NCBI GenBank assembly: GCA_037440765.1
Contig: JBBITL010000053.1
Location: forward strand, 1-30,569
From: DTKY01 sp037440765
GTDB lineage: Bacteria > Acidobacteriota > Terriglobia > Bryobacterales > Bryobacteraceae
Direction: 5' to 3'
DNA: 30,569 bases
The position numbers and the translations under genes were made by a program. The notes beneath the pieces are model-generated. The model made no database searches. It had not been told where the DNA came from and worked only from the letters and a program-made list of their open reading frames with translations. Of this stretch, positions 1-6,861 are shown in pieces; position 1 is the stretch's first letter; each line of letters opens with the position of its first letter.

Positions 1-166
1 GCTGCCGGTGTGGAGCCTGTACAGCGGGAGCGGCCAGCGCGCGGCTGGAGACCGGGGAAACGAAGCGCCACCGGCCCTGCGCTTCCCGGATCTTCTTGAT
101 GACGCGGATGCGTTTCTTGACGGCCACGGGCTCTTTCCTGGGCAGCCTGTCATTCTTCGGAAACAT
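1..166 (-). CDS. possible site-specific integrase, N-terminal fragment (runs off the window)
   Basis: An open frame on the minus strand starts at an ATG at 166 and continues past the left edge. It encodes a very basic N-terminus that includes VKKRIRVIKKIREAQGRWRF. The high GC at third codon positions fits coding sequence, and the basic stretch resembles N-termini of some phage-type integrases of soil bacteria; that resemblance is from memory and weak. No catalytic tyrosine-recombinase region is visible because the frame is cut. An in-frame ATG at 199 is an alternative start. The frame lies on the 3' side of tRNA-Ser, where an integrase would be expected. It could also be an unrelated gene or no gene at all. 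Confidence 0.25.
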   Translation of the reverse strand, partial: MFPKNDRLPRKEPVAVKKRIRVIKKIREAQGRWRFVSPVSSRALAAPAVQAPHRQ

Positions 167-375
167 CGAAGCTGCCCGCGAGATACTCCACCGGAGCATC
201 TCGCCCTTGGTGTCTATTCTCCGGATTTCATAGACACCATGAGCATATGACGGTTCGTAATGTATTGTGCTGGTTATAGTTGTGGAATTATGGCGGGGTG
301 TCGCGGAGGTCTTTCGAACTCTGGCGGCCAACCCCGGACTCCTCGGTCATGGATGGGCTTGGTGACGGTGAGGAT
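167..375. other. intergenic stretch without a recognisable gene
   Basis: About 210 bases lie between the possible integrase fragment and the hepT stop codon. The part around 250-300 is more AT-rich than its surroundings. No RNA gene, terminator or repeat is evident. The minus-strand frame of the fragment stays open back to about 350, but its codon use there does not look coding. Confidence 0.4.
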
Positions 376-717
376 TCAGGCCACCGAAGGGTCTTCCAGC
401 AACTGCGTCACAGCCTGCTCCAGGGCCGGAAGATCACGCTGGACAATCGTCCATATTGTCTCCAGGTCGACAGCGAAGTAGTCATGCACCAGGATGTTCC
501 TGAGGCCGGACATGGCCCGCCAATCCACCTCGGGATGGCGCCTTCGGGTTTCTTCAGTCAAGCGCTGGGTCGACTCGCAGAGGATCTGGAGGTTCCGAAG
601 AATCGCGTCCTGTAGCGTCGGTGAGGCGAACACTGCTTGCTTGCCGCCCGAGGAGTCCTGCAACACCCTGCGGGCGCAATGGAGGACGTGTTGAAGATAC
701 GCCCGGTCGGACTTCAC
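376..717 (-). CDS. hepT: HepT-like ribonuclease toxin (DUF86)
   Basis: This 113-residue protein has the helical HepT/DUF86 fold pattern and carries the HEPN RNase motif RX4HXY as R73, H78 and Y80 (RNILVHDY). In characterised HepT-MntA pairs the toxin is an RNase and the motif tyrosine is AMPylated by the antitoxin. The GTG start at 717 is chosen because it overlaps the stop of the upstream mntA gene (GTGA), as is usual for this pair. An in-frame extension to 840 would only translate antisense-like sequence inside mntA. The order antitoxin then toxin and the tight overlap support one transcript. Confidence 0.85.
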   Translation of the reverse strand: MKSDRAYLQHVLHCARRVLQDSSGGKQAVFASPTLQDAILRNLQILCESTQRLTEETRRRHPEVDWRAMSGLRNILVHDYFAVDLETIWTIVQRDLPALEQAVTQLLEDPSVA

Positions 718-1004
718 AGGGGGGCAGCTTCCTTGAGCACCGAGTCCCGAATCAAAGGGCTCAGTGAGCGGCGGATCACGACTTGAACTGGACGTCCCAG
801 GAGCTCTTGAAGATCGGCGGCCAAACCGCCCGGAAACCACGGGCCGGGCTCTCCTGTCACATCCACCAGGAGATCAACGTCGCTGTCCAACGTCTCCTCC
901 CCTCTGACCACCGAACCAAACAGCAAGACGTTTCCTGCTCCGTGCCGGGCCGCAACACGAATGATCTCTTCGCGCCTCTGCCGCAACTGGTCAACGACCC
1001 GCAT
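714..1004 (-). CDS. mntA: MntA-like minimal nucleotidyltransferase antitoxin
   Basis: This 96-residue protein is the size of a minimal nucleotidyltransferase and carries the signature GSX10DXD as G30-S31, D42 and D44, the Mg-NTP binding site of DNA polymerase beta-type transferases. In the HepT-MntA type VII system this protein neutralises HepT by transferring AMP to a tyrosine. The third acidic position of the fold appears to be Gln in a VQVVI strand; this departs from classical nucleotidyltransferases. An AAGAGGGG ribosome site lies directly before the ATG. The stop codon overlaps the hepT start. Identification rests on the motif plus the neighbour. Confidence 0.85.
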   Translation of the reverse strand: MRVVDQLRQRREEIIRVAARHGAGNVLLFGSVVRGEETLDSDVDLLVDVTGEPGPWFPGGLAADLQELLGRPVQVVIRRSLSPLIRDSVLKEAAPL

Positions 1005-1188
1005 CCCCTCTTATCTTACCCTGGCCACAAAGCACCCGTCGCACCTTCCGTCGCGGCGGCCGGGACTCATGGCCGGGTCACTCTCTCGAACTCGGCAATC
1101 TGATGAAAATGCGGAGCGTTGCAGTCTAGTTGGGAACTGCCCGGAAGCAACACGTGCCGAACTTGCTGAAATGAAAAAGCTGATTATC

Positions 1189-1278
1189 TGGCGGTGAGGG
1201 TGGGATTCGAACCCACGGAGGAGTCACCCCCTCAACGGTTTTCGAGACCGCCCGATTCAACCGCTCTCGCACCTCACC
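1189..1278 (-). tRNA. tRNA-Ser (anticodon CGA)
   Basis: A 90-nt gene on the minus strand. The acceptor stem GGTGAGG (1278-1272) pairs with CCTCACC (1199-1193), followed by discriminator G (1192) and an encoded CCA (1191-1189). The anticodon loop reads CTCGAAA, giving anticodon CGA for the UCG codon. The long variable arm around GAGGGGGTGACTCCTC and the T-arm GGTTCGAATCC are typical of class II serine tRNAs. A short T run follows the 3' end. Confidence 0.95.
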
Positions 1279-1311
1279 GCGGCGCCAGCCCCGGGGTGGG
1301 CCGTCTCCTCT

Positions 1312-1339
1312 ACTATAGCCCAAGGCCGACCCCCGGCAA
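1312..1339 (-). promoter_or_regulatory. sigma-70-type promoter for tRNA-Ser
   Basis: On the minus strand a -35 box TTGCCG (1339-1334) and a -10 box TATAGT (1317-1312) are separated by 16 bases. The -10 ends 33 bases before the tRNA 5' end, leaving room for a short leader removed by RNase P. The promoter lies in the last codons of the cas6 gene. Confidence 0.6.
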
Positions 1340-2377
1340 GGCGACCGTGCCAGCCTGACCCTGCGGTGAAACCACAACCGGCAGTATCGCCCCGTTCCCC
1401 CACACCGTGTGCCGGCCAACCCCAGTCCAGTACGCTGCCCGCAGGAACGGAGCAAACTCGGCCAGCTCGCCTTCATATTCCGCCTCTCCAATAAAGCCGC
1501 CTATCGGGTGCATCGCACCGCTGCCGGCGGAACGGCGTACACGCTGGACCTGCCGCATGCCGGCACGAACCAGAGTCACACGTCTTGCCCGTTGGCCAAG
1601 CGCCCTGAAGTCGACCGTGAGCGGTCCCGGCCCGTACAGAGCTCGCAACGCACTGATCCGGTCGCGAACGCGCGCCATCAAGACCGAGAACGGCGGACGC
1701 TCCATGGCCACTCCGGAGCCCTTCAACTCGGTCGGCGTCAGAAACCGCACCAGTAGCCGGGAAACAGGGACCGGATCGGGCGACAGGCTGAGCTCCAGCG
1801 GGGGACCGGAGACGGTCTCCGGTCCGGATGCCGTCGCCGCTGCCGTGCATCGCGGCCGTCCGTCGCCGTCCAGCAGGTCCACGGCTTCCAGTGCCGCGCG
1901 CCCACGCCGAGGTCCAAGCCCCTCGCTCGCCAGTAGCCGCAGGCTCTCCACGTAGAATCCAAACAGCGGCGCTCGCACATCGAACAGGTGCAGATCGATG
2001 TGGAAGTGCTCGCCCGCTTCGACCGCGCACCCGTCCAGGTGATGCGTCCGAAACACAAAGGGCCTTGGCGGGTCAGCCAGGCCCGAAGGGCCTGAACCCT
2101 GTCTGCGTGGCTCGAAGATGCACGCATAGGGGCTTTCCGCACGCCTCTCGCGTCCGTGTGGCGGCGTGCGCTCGGGCACCCAGGCCAGCTTCCGTAAGGC
2201 GGCGCCGAAACCTCCACGGACAATGTTCCCAGGCTGACCGGCAGGGAAAAAGACCTCCTCCGAGGCTCGAAAGCGCAGGCGGAGCGGGAGAACCTGGAAT
2301 CCCTGGCCTGTGGGAATGCTCACATCCCATACTCTAGCCCAGAAGGCCAGGAGGCGCTTGCGGCGCTTTTCAATCAC
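1313..2377 (-). CDS. cas6: Cas6-family CRISPR pre-crRNA processing endoribonuclease (orphan)
   Basis: The 354-residue product matches the RAMP-type Cas6 family (Pfam CRISPR_Cas6, PF10040). The N-terminal ferredoxin-like strand LRLRFRASEEVFFPAG is followed by VRGGFGAALRKLAW. Next come SPYACIFEP and SGLADPPRPFVFR, and EGLGPRRGRAAL lies near the middle. The C-terminal signature is GGFIGEAEYEGEL, then FLRAAYWTGVGRHTVWGNGAI, equivalent to the glycine-rich G-loop and conserved C-terminal fold of Cas6. Family members cut CRISPR repeat RNA to make crRNAs. No repeat array, cas1/cas2 or effector gene is in the window. The GTG at 2377 is the first possible start; a GTG a few codons later, just before DVSIPTG, is an alternative. 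The tRNA-Ser promoter overlaps its 3' end. Confidence 0.85.
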   Translation of the reverse strand: MIEKRRKRLLAFWARVWDVSIPTGQGFQVLPLRLRFRASEEVFFPAGQPGNIVRGGFGAALRKLAWVPERTPPHGRERRAESPYACIFEPRRQGSGPSGLADPPRPFVFRTHHLDGCAVEAGEHFHIDLHLFDVRAPLFGFYVESLRLLASEGLGPRRGRAALEAVDLLDGDGRPRCTAAATASGPETVSGPPLELSLSPDPVPVSRLLVRFLTPTELKGSGVAMERPPFSVLMARVRDRISALRALYGPGPLTVDFRALGQRARRVTLVRAGMRQVQRVRRSAGSGAMHPIGGFIGEAEYEGELAEFAPFLRAAYWTGVGRHTVWGNGAILPVVVSPQGQAGTVALPGVGLGL

Positions 2378-2391
2378 CGGTGATGCACGCC

Positions 2392-2420
2392 GTTATGTCA
2401 TTGATAACACATGGCATAAC
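2392..2420. repeat. imperfect inverted repeat upstream of cas6
   Basis: GTTATGTCA (2392-2400) and TGGCATAAC (2412-2420) form 9-base arms with one mismatch around an 11-base AT-rich centre. The site lies 15-43 bases before the cas6 GTG. It could be an operator for cas6, a hairpin in its leader, or the end of a small mobile element. The sequence does not decide between these. Confidence 0.45.
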
Positions 2421-2618
2421 GCAGCGAGCAGAGCTTTGCTTCACCCCGCCCGGTATACCTTCGAGCCGGGAAGGCCAAGCGAAACAGAGCCTCCCTTTCG
2501 AGGAGAATCGGAATGCCTCCGATCATTATCATCGAGTTCTAGCAACTCGACACAACTCGCCCCCAGGCATTGCCGTGCGTATGGGGCGCACGACCGGACC
2601 GAGGGTCTAACAAAACGA

Positions 2619-2647
2619 TTGCCAAGCAGCAGGACTTTGGGTATGAT
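2619..2647 (+). promoter_or_regulatory. sigma-70-type promoter of the TPR-CHAT/sigma/anti-sigma operon
   Basis: TTGCCA (2619-2624) and TATGAT (2642-2647) are separated by exactly 17 bases, each with one mismatch to the housekeeping consensus. The predicted start is near 2654, giving a leader of about 80 bases. The match to the housekeeping consensus suggests the operon is not driven only by its own ECF sigma factor. Confidence 0.65.
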
Positions 2648-2656
2648 AGTTCCGAC

Positions 2657-2680
2657 AGTACTAAGGGTTACCTTAGTACT
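2657..2680. promoter_or_regulatory. perfect palindrome, candidate repressor operator
   Basis: AGTACTAAGG (2657-2666) and CCTTAGTACT (2671-2680) are exact reverse complements around a 4-base centre GTTA. The site covers about +3 to +26 of the predicted transcript, the classic place for a blocking repressor. It could instead act as an RNA hairpin at the mRNA 5' end. No regulator gene lies next to it. Confidence 0.6.
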
Positions 2681-2733
2681 TCTGGAGGGACTAGAGGTCA
2701 GGTACTGATCCTTGGCGTAGTCGAAGGAACCCC

Positions 2734-5175
2734 ATGTGGTCCAGGCTCGTTCTCGGTCTTTTTGTGGCTTTGCTGCTGAGTGGATTGGCCCCAGGCCGCA
2801 TCGGTCCCACACCGGCCGGACTCCTGGTGGCCGAAGCAAGGCGGGGCCGCGCTGACGCTTACTCCCACTATTCCGCTGGCCGGTTTCAGGAGGCGCAACG
2901 GGCCTACGAGAAGAGCTACCGGCTTGCGCTGTCGGCAGGCGACGAGGAGGAAGCCTTCCGCTCACTCAACGGACTGGGAGGCGCGCGGTTCGCCGGCTTG
3001 CAGTACCGCGAGGCGATGCAGGCCTACCTCGAAGCGCGCCGGCTGGCGCACAAACTGGGCCGGGGGGAGTTGCTGGCGGTCGTCCACACCAACATCTCGT
3101 CACTCCACCTTCAGCAGCAGGATGTCAACGCAGGCGCCGTGGCGGTCGAGGAGGCTCTGGAGGCTGCCCGCCGCGCCGGTCCGACCAGATTCGGCCCTCT
3201 GCTGCGCACGCAAGCCGCTATCCTCAGATCGAGGCAGGGCGATATAGACGGAGCGCTCCGGCTTTTCCACCAGGCGCTGGAGGAGGCCGATGCTCGCGCC
3301 GATGTGGCGACAGTTGGCCTCATATGGGATCAGGCTGGGTACGAACTGCTCACCCGCGGGCGACTGGCGGAAGCCGAGAGGGCGCTGGTGGAAGGTTTCC
3401 GGATTCGGAGCCTGAACCGGCTGCCTGACCTTCAGTACTCCTATTACACCCTTGGCATGCTGCGCACGGCTCAGGGCGATGCCGTGGGGGCGCGTCTGCT
3501 GCTCGATCAGGCCTTGCAGCGGCTTAAACGGTCGCCCGCGACGTTGTCGCTGTGGCGGGTGTACTACGAGCGAGGCAGGGCCTCGATGCAGATGGGACAG
3601 GCTGAAGAGGCGCTGGCCGACCTTCTCAGGGCGGTGGAGTACGCAAGGCGCGTCCGGCTCGAGGTTCTGCCCGCGGACTCAGCCTGGATCAATACGGGCG
3701 TTGACCAGCACCAGCTTTACTCCGCGCTCATCCGGGTCGCAGCGACGCTGCACGGCGAGACCCGAGACCCTGCGTATGCCCGTCTCGGCTTCGAGGCCGC
3801 CGAGGAGATCCGAGCCGCGGGGCTGCGGGCTCTGATGTTCTTGCCGGCGGAGTGGCGGCGGCGGTTGCCTGCCGAGTACTGGGAGACGCTGGCCAGGCTG
3901 CGCGCGGCCGAATCCAGGCTGGTCCAGAAGGGCGACCCGGCGGTGAAGGCCGAGCTGAGCCGTCTGCACTACCGGCTCACGGAACTGGAAGCCGAGGCGG
4001 GGCTCAGCCTGACGCCGTGGAGCCCGCCGCAGGCGGGAGTGGATACAGGGCTGCTGGCGCGTGTGCAGTCGGCTGTGCAGGAGGACGAGGTCTACTTCAG
4101 CGTTCATCTGGACGAACCTGACTCCTATCTCTGGGCGGTCACGCCCGGCGGGTTCCAATTGCTGCCATTGCCGGGCAAGCGCAGGCTGGAGCGCATGGCG
4201 GGACAGTTCCACGCCGCAGTGGCGCACGACCGCCCCGAGCGTTCGCGGCTCGGGAGGGAACTTTACGCCGCCCTGTTCGGCGCCGTCCCGGAGCGTCTCC
4301 TGGCCGCGAAACGTTGGTCGCTGGCGCTGGAAGGAGAGCTCTGCAAAGTGCCAGTGGCGGCGCTGGAAACCAACGATACCGGCGCGTCGCCGGTGTACCT
4401 GGCCGAGAAACGCGTGGTCCGGATGGTTTCCTCCGCGCTATTGCTGGAGCCCGGAGGAAAGCAGGATTGGAACGGGCGGTTCGTGGGGGTCGGAGACCCC
4501 ATCTACAACGCTGCCGACGAGCGGACGGGGAGAGGCAGGCGGATTGGCAGTCTGCGCGCTTTGTGGCGAAACGGGCCCGAAGGTGGAGAGTTGCCCAGAC
4601 TGCCCGGCAGCGGGAGGGAGGTCGAGGCCTGCGCCAGAGCGTGGGGCGATGCGGGGCAATCGGTGGTTCTCACGGGCCCGGACGCGTCGCTGACCGGACT
4701 GGAGCGCGCTCTCACGTCCGGCGCCGCTGTGGTTCACTTCGCGACTCATTTCAGGCCCTCGGCGGGTAGAGCCGCACACGCGCTGATCGCATTGAGCCTG
4801 GATAAGGCGGGCGCGCCCGAGTTGCTGGGGCCGGCCGAGATTTCACGACGGCGGTTCGACATCGGCCTGGTGGTGCTGAGTGGCTGCGCTTCGGCCATCG
4901 CCGAAGTGGCGCCCGCCGAAGGGCTTATGGGAATGACGCGGGCGTGGCTGGCCGCCGGTGCACGGTCGGTTGTGGCTACGCTGTGGCCCACCCCCGACGA
5001 CCAGGGGCAGTTGCTGGCTGCCTTCTACACGCACCTGACGCAGCTACGCGGCCGCAAGGACGGCTGGGTCGCGGCGGAGGCTCTGCGCAGCGCGCAGTTG
5101 GACGCCCTGCGTCCGGGTTCGCAGCTCATGTCTCCGGCCTACTGGGGGGCCTACATGCTGGCAGGAAGGGAGTAA
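2734..5175 (+). CDS. exported TPR-CHAT domain protease
   Basis: The 813-residue product starts with a short basic end and a hydrophobic stretch (residues 5-20, LVLGLFVALLLSGLA), a likely Sec signal peptide or anchor. Residues about 40-330 contain tandem TPR-like helical hairpins (for example AYSHYSAGRFQEAQRAYEKS). The C-terminal CHAT domain, about 560-813, is a caspase-like clan CD peptidase domain. It shows the His motif HFATH (H668-H672) and the Cys motif LSGCAS (C718), followed by GLMGMTRAWLAAGARSVVATLWP. TPR-CHAT proteins are usually peptidases triggered by partner binding. The ATG at 2734 follows GAAGGA at good spacing. It is the first gene of an operon: the sigma factor gene starts 9 bases after its stop. 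The substrate is unknown; the anti-sigma factor downstream is an attractive candidate (inference). Confidence 0.85.
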   Translation: MWSRLVLGLFVALLLSGLAPGRIGPTPAGLLVAEARRGRADAYSHYSAGRFQEAQRAYEKSYRLALSAGDEEEAFRSLNGLGGARFAGLQYREAMQAYLEARRLAHKLGRGELLAVVHTNISSLHLQQQDVNAGAVAVEEALEAARRAGPTRFGPLLRTQAAILRSRQGDIDGALRLFHQALEEADARADVATVGLIWDQAGYELLTRGRLAEAERALVEGFRIRSLNRLPDLQYSYYTLGMLRTAQGDAVGARLLLDQALQRLKRSPATLSLWRVYYERGRASMQMGQAEEALADLLRAVEYARRVRLEVLPADSAWINTGVDQHQLYSALIRVAATLHGETRDPAYARLGFEAAEEIRAAGLRALMFLPAEWRRRLPAEYWETLARLRAAESRLVQKGDPAVKAELSRLHYRLTELEAEAGLSLTPWSPPQAGVDTGLLARVQSAVQEDEVYFSVHLDEPDSYLWAVTPGGFQLLPLPGKRRLERMAGQFHAAVAHDRPERSRLGRELYAALFGAVPERLLAAKRWSLALEGELCKVPVAALETNDTGASPVYLAEKRVVRMVSSALLLEPGGKQDWNGRFVGVGDPIYNAADERTGRGRRIGSLRALWRNGPEGGELPRLPGSGREVEACARAWGDAGQSVVLTGPDASLTGLERALTSGAAVVHFATHFRPSAGRAAHALIALSLDKAGAPELLGPAEISRRRFDIGLVVLSGCASAIAEVAPAEGLMGMTRAWLAAGARSVVATLWPTPDDQGQLLAAFYTHLTQLRGRKDGWVAAEALRSAQLDALRPGSQLMSPAYWGAYMLAGRE

Positions 5176-5184
5176 CGGACCGTC

Positions 5185-5841
5185 ATGACGCGCATCGGAG
5201 GCTCGGACCGAAAAGCGGCCAAGACGCTCGCAACGGCCCTCAACGACTGGGGCGACTTGGTGGCGCGGATACGGGCCGAAGACCGGGAGGCCATGGAGGA
5301 ACTGTACCGGCTTTTCGGCCGCGGAATCCGGTTCTACCTCTGCCGGCAACTGGGCCCGCAGGAACTCGATGACAGGGTCCACGACACATTTCTGATCGTG
5401 GTGCAGGCGATCCGGCGCGGCGACCTGCGCGAACCGGAGCGATTGATGGGCTTCGTCCGGACCATCGTCAAGCGGCAGGTAGCCGCTTCAATCGAGCGCG
5501 TGGTCCAGAGCCGCAGGGATATGCAGGACCTGGACCAAGGGGCCGGTGTATACGATAGGGGCCAGACCCCGGAAGAGCGTCTTATCCGCCAGCAGCGGGC
5601 CGAGATCATGGCAGCCATCCTGCGTAGCATCTCCCGGCGCGACCGTGAGATCCTGACGCGTTTCTACCTCCTGGAACAGCCTCAAGAGCAGATCTGCCAG
5701 GAGATGAGCCTGACCGGCACGCAGTTCCGGCTGCTGAAGTCGAGAGCTAAGGCCCGCTTCGGCGAACTGGGCAGGCGGAGGCTGGCCCAGCGGCCGCTCG
5801 CCGCTCTTTTTAGGAAAAAATCGGCCGGTTCGCTACACTAA
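5185..5841 (+). CDS. ECF-type RNA polymerase sigma factor
   Basis: The 218-residue protein has the two-domain layout of extracytoplasmic-function sigma factors. Region 2 (about residues 30-95) includes DREAMEELYRLFGRGIRFYL and LDDRVHDTFLIVVQAI for core and -10 binding. Region 4 (about 135-190) includes RRDREILTRFYLLEQPQEQI and a helix-turn-helix for -35 recognition. It sits between the CHAT protease gene (9-base gap) and the anti-sigma gene (56-base gap), so co-expression is likely. The ribosome site is weak; AAGGGAG overlaps the CHAT stop, which suggests translational coupling. Target promoters cannot be read from this window. Confidence 0.9.
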   Translation: MTRIGGSDRKAAKTLATALNDWGDLVARIRAEDREAMEELYRLFGRGIRFYLCRQLGPQELDDRVHDTFLIVVQAIRRGDLREPERLMGFVRTIVKRQVAASIERVVQSRRDMQDLDQGAGVYDRGQTPEERLIRQQRAEIMAAILRSISRRDREILTRFYLLEQPQEQICQEMSLTGTQFRLLKSRAKARFGELGRRRLAQRPLAALFRKKSAGSLH

Positions 5842-5897
5842 CTTTTCGGGGACGGCGACCCGGTGCGGCCTGCTGCCCCCCGACCGGAAAGAAAGCT

Positions 5898-6545
5898 GTG
5901 ATGCTGGGTCGCGACGAACACGTCAGCGAAGAGGCCCTGGAGAGCTACGCTCTTGGAACCCTACCGGCACTCCCGGCGGAACGCCTGGAAACCCATCTGC
6001 TGATCTGTGCCGCCTGCCAGGACCGCCTGGCGAAGACCGACATCTATGTGCAAGCCGTCAGGGACGCCGCGCTCCGGTTGAGTCACGAACATCCCGGGAC
6101 ATGGAGGAGGCGGCTCGCCGGCCTGCTTGACGCGTTGATCGCGCCGCAGTTGGTCTGGGTGGCAGGCGCCGTGCTGCTGGCCGCGGCACTGGCGCTCATG
6201 TCGCTGGCCGGACACACATTCAAGCCGGGGGCAACGGCCCCTGTGGCGGTGGCGCTCAAGACCCTGCGTGGCGGCTCGGGCGGATACCAGGCGGCCGAAG
6301 CGCCCAGCGGCCGGCAACTCCTGCTGGAGGCCGACCTTGCGGGGCTGCCGAGGCACGACGCCTGGGAACTCCGCCTGGTGGATTCCACGGGCCGCCAGGT
6401 CCGCTCCCTGCGCGCCGAGCCCGAAGGCGGGCGGCTCGCCGTGGCGGTCCCCAGGGGGCTTAGCAAGGGCGCCTACTGGGCGCGGCTCTATCCCCGCGAC
6501 GCGCCGGACCAGTTGCTCAGGGAGTACGCGCTGCGCGTCAACTGA
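5898..6545 (+). CDS. membrane-anchored zinc-finger anti-sigma factor
   Basis: The 215-residue product begins with a cytoplasmic anti-sigma domain carrying the zinc motif HX3CX2C as H33, C37 and C40 (ETHLLICAACQ). One transmembrane helix (about residues 85-105, LVWVAGAVLLAAALALMSLAG) follows. The roughly 100-residue C-terminal domain, predicted beta-rich and extracytoplasmic, includes LLLEADLAGLPRHDAWELRL. Such proteins hold an ECF sigma at the membrane until cleaved or changed in shape. It follows its presumed sigma partner and the CHAT protease in one operon. The start could be M1 or M2 (ATGATG-like context GTGATGCTG); this does not change the domains. Confidence 0.8.
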   Translation: MMLGRDEHVSEEALESYALGTLPALPAERLETHLLICAACQDRLAKTDIYVQAVRDAALRLSHEHPGTWRRRLAGLLDALIAPQLVWVAGAVLLAAALALMSLAGHTFKPGATAPVAVALKTLRGGSGGYQAAEAPSGRQLLLEADLAGLPRHDAWELRLVDSTGRQVRSLRAEPEGGRLAVAVPRGLSKGAYWARLYPRDAPDQLLREYALRVN

Positions 6546-6563
6546 CGCAGCGGCAGGTCACGC

Positions 6564-6857
6564 CTACTGAATCACCGTCTCCCCCGCCTGGGGCTCCAGC
6601 CTGATCTCGCCAAACGCGGTTTCGTACTGCTGTATGTTCTGCTGGAGCAGGTTGGAGAGCGCCTTGGCTTGCGGCGGGCTCAGGTAGATACCCTGAAAAT
6701 TGCGGATGGTGACGCTGTCGGCGGCGGTCTGATTGATGGTCCCGAACACCAGGAAGAAATCCCATAGGTTGAGCCGGACCTGCACGCTGTTGGCGTATGA
6801 CTCCCGGTATTCGGGCGTCGCGGACAACTGGATCTTAGGAGGATTTTGAGGGGTCAT
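6564..6857 (-). CDS. DUF3467 family protein
   Basis: A 97-residue protein recognised as DUF3467. It has the early YANSVQVRLNLWDFFLVFG segment followed by a C-terminal helix with LSPPQAKALSNLLQQNIQQY and ETAFGEI, the family pattern. The biochemical role is unknown. It starts 4 bases after the stop of the EF-P gene, so the two are very likely co-translated. Its stop is 18 bases from the convergent anti-sigma stop. Confidence 0.8.
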   Translation of the reverse strand: MTPQNPPKIQLSATPEYRESYANSVQVRLNLWDFFLVFGTINQTAADSVTIRNFQGIYLSPPQAKALSNLLQQNIQQYETAFGEIRLEPQAGETVIQ

Positions 6858-6861
6858 GGGG

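Larger units (their letters stand above)
2378..2733. other. divergent intergenic region between cas6 and the TPR-CHAT operon
   Basis: About 356 bases without a convincing gene. It holds an imperfect inverted repeat next to the cas6 start (2392-2420), a strong plus-strand promoter (2619-2647) and a perfect palindrome at the predicted transcription start (2657-2680). The GAAGGA ribosome site of the CHAT gene is at about 2723. It is more AT-rich than the flanking genes. Short frames with start codons occur but are not supported. No CRISPR-like repeats with regular spacing are seen. Confidence 0.6.

Noticed and set aside
2398..2541. Minus-strand frame of about 44 codons upstream of cas6
   Set aside because: No ribosome site, no recognisable product, and it ends inside the inverted repeat at 2392-2420.
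2513..2542. Nine-codon frame with a GAGGAG ribosome site
   Set aside because: It lies upstream of the predicted CHAT promoter, has no known family and is too short to support.
2378..2733. CRISPR array near cas6
   Set aside because: No direct repeat of 20 or more bases with regular spacers is seen here or between 1 and 1312; only single inverted repeats are present.
1313..6545. Direct call of a type III-E CRISPR system
   Set aside because: No Cas7-11 effector, array, Csx30 or Csx31 is present, and the TPR-CHAT protein appears exported. It is kept only as a comparison.
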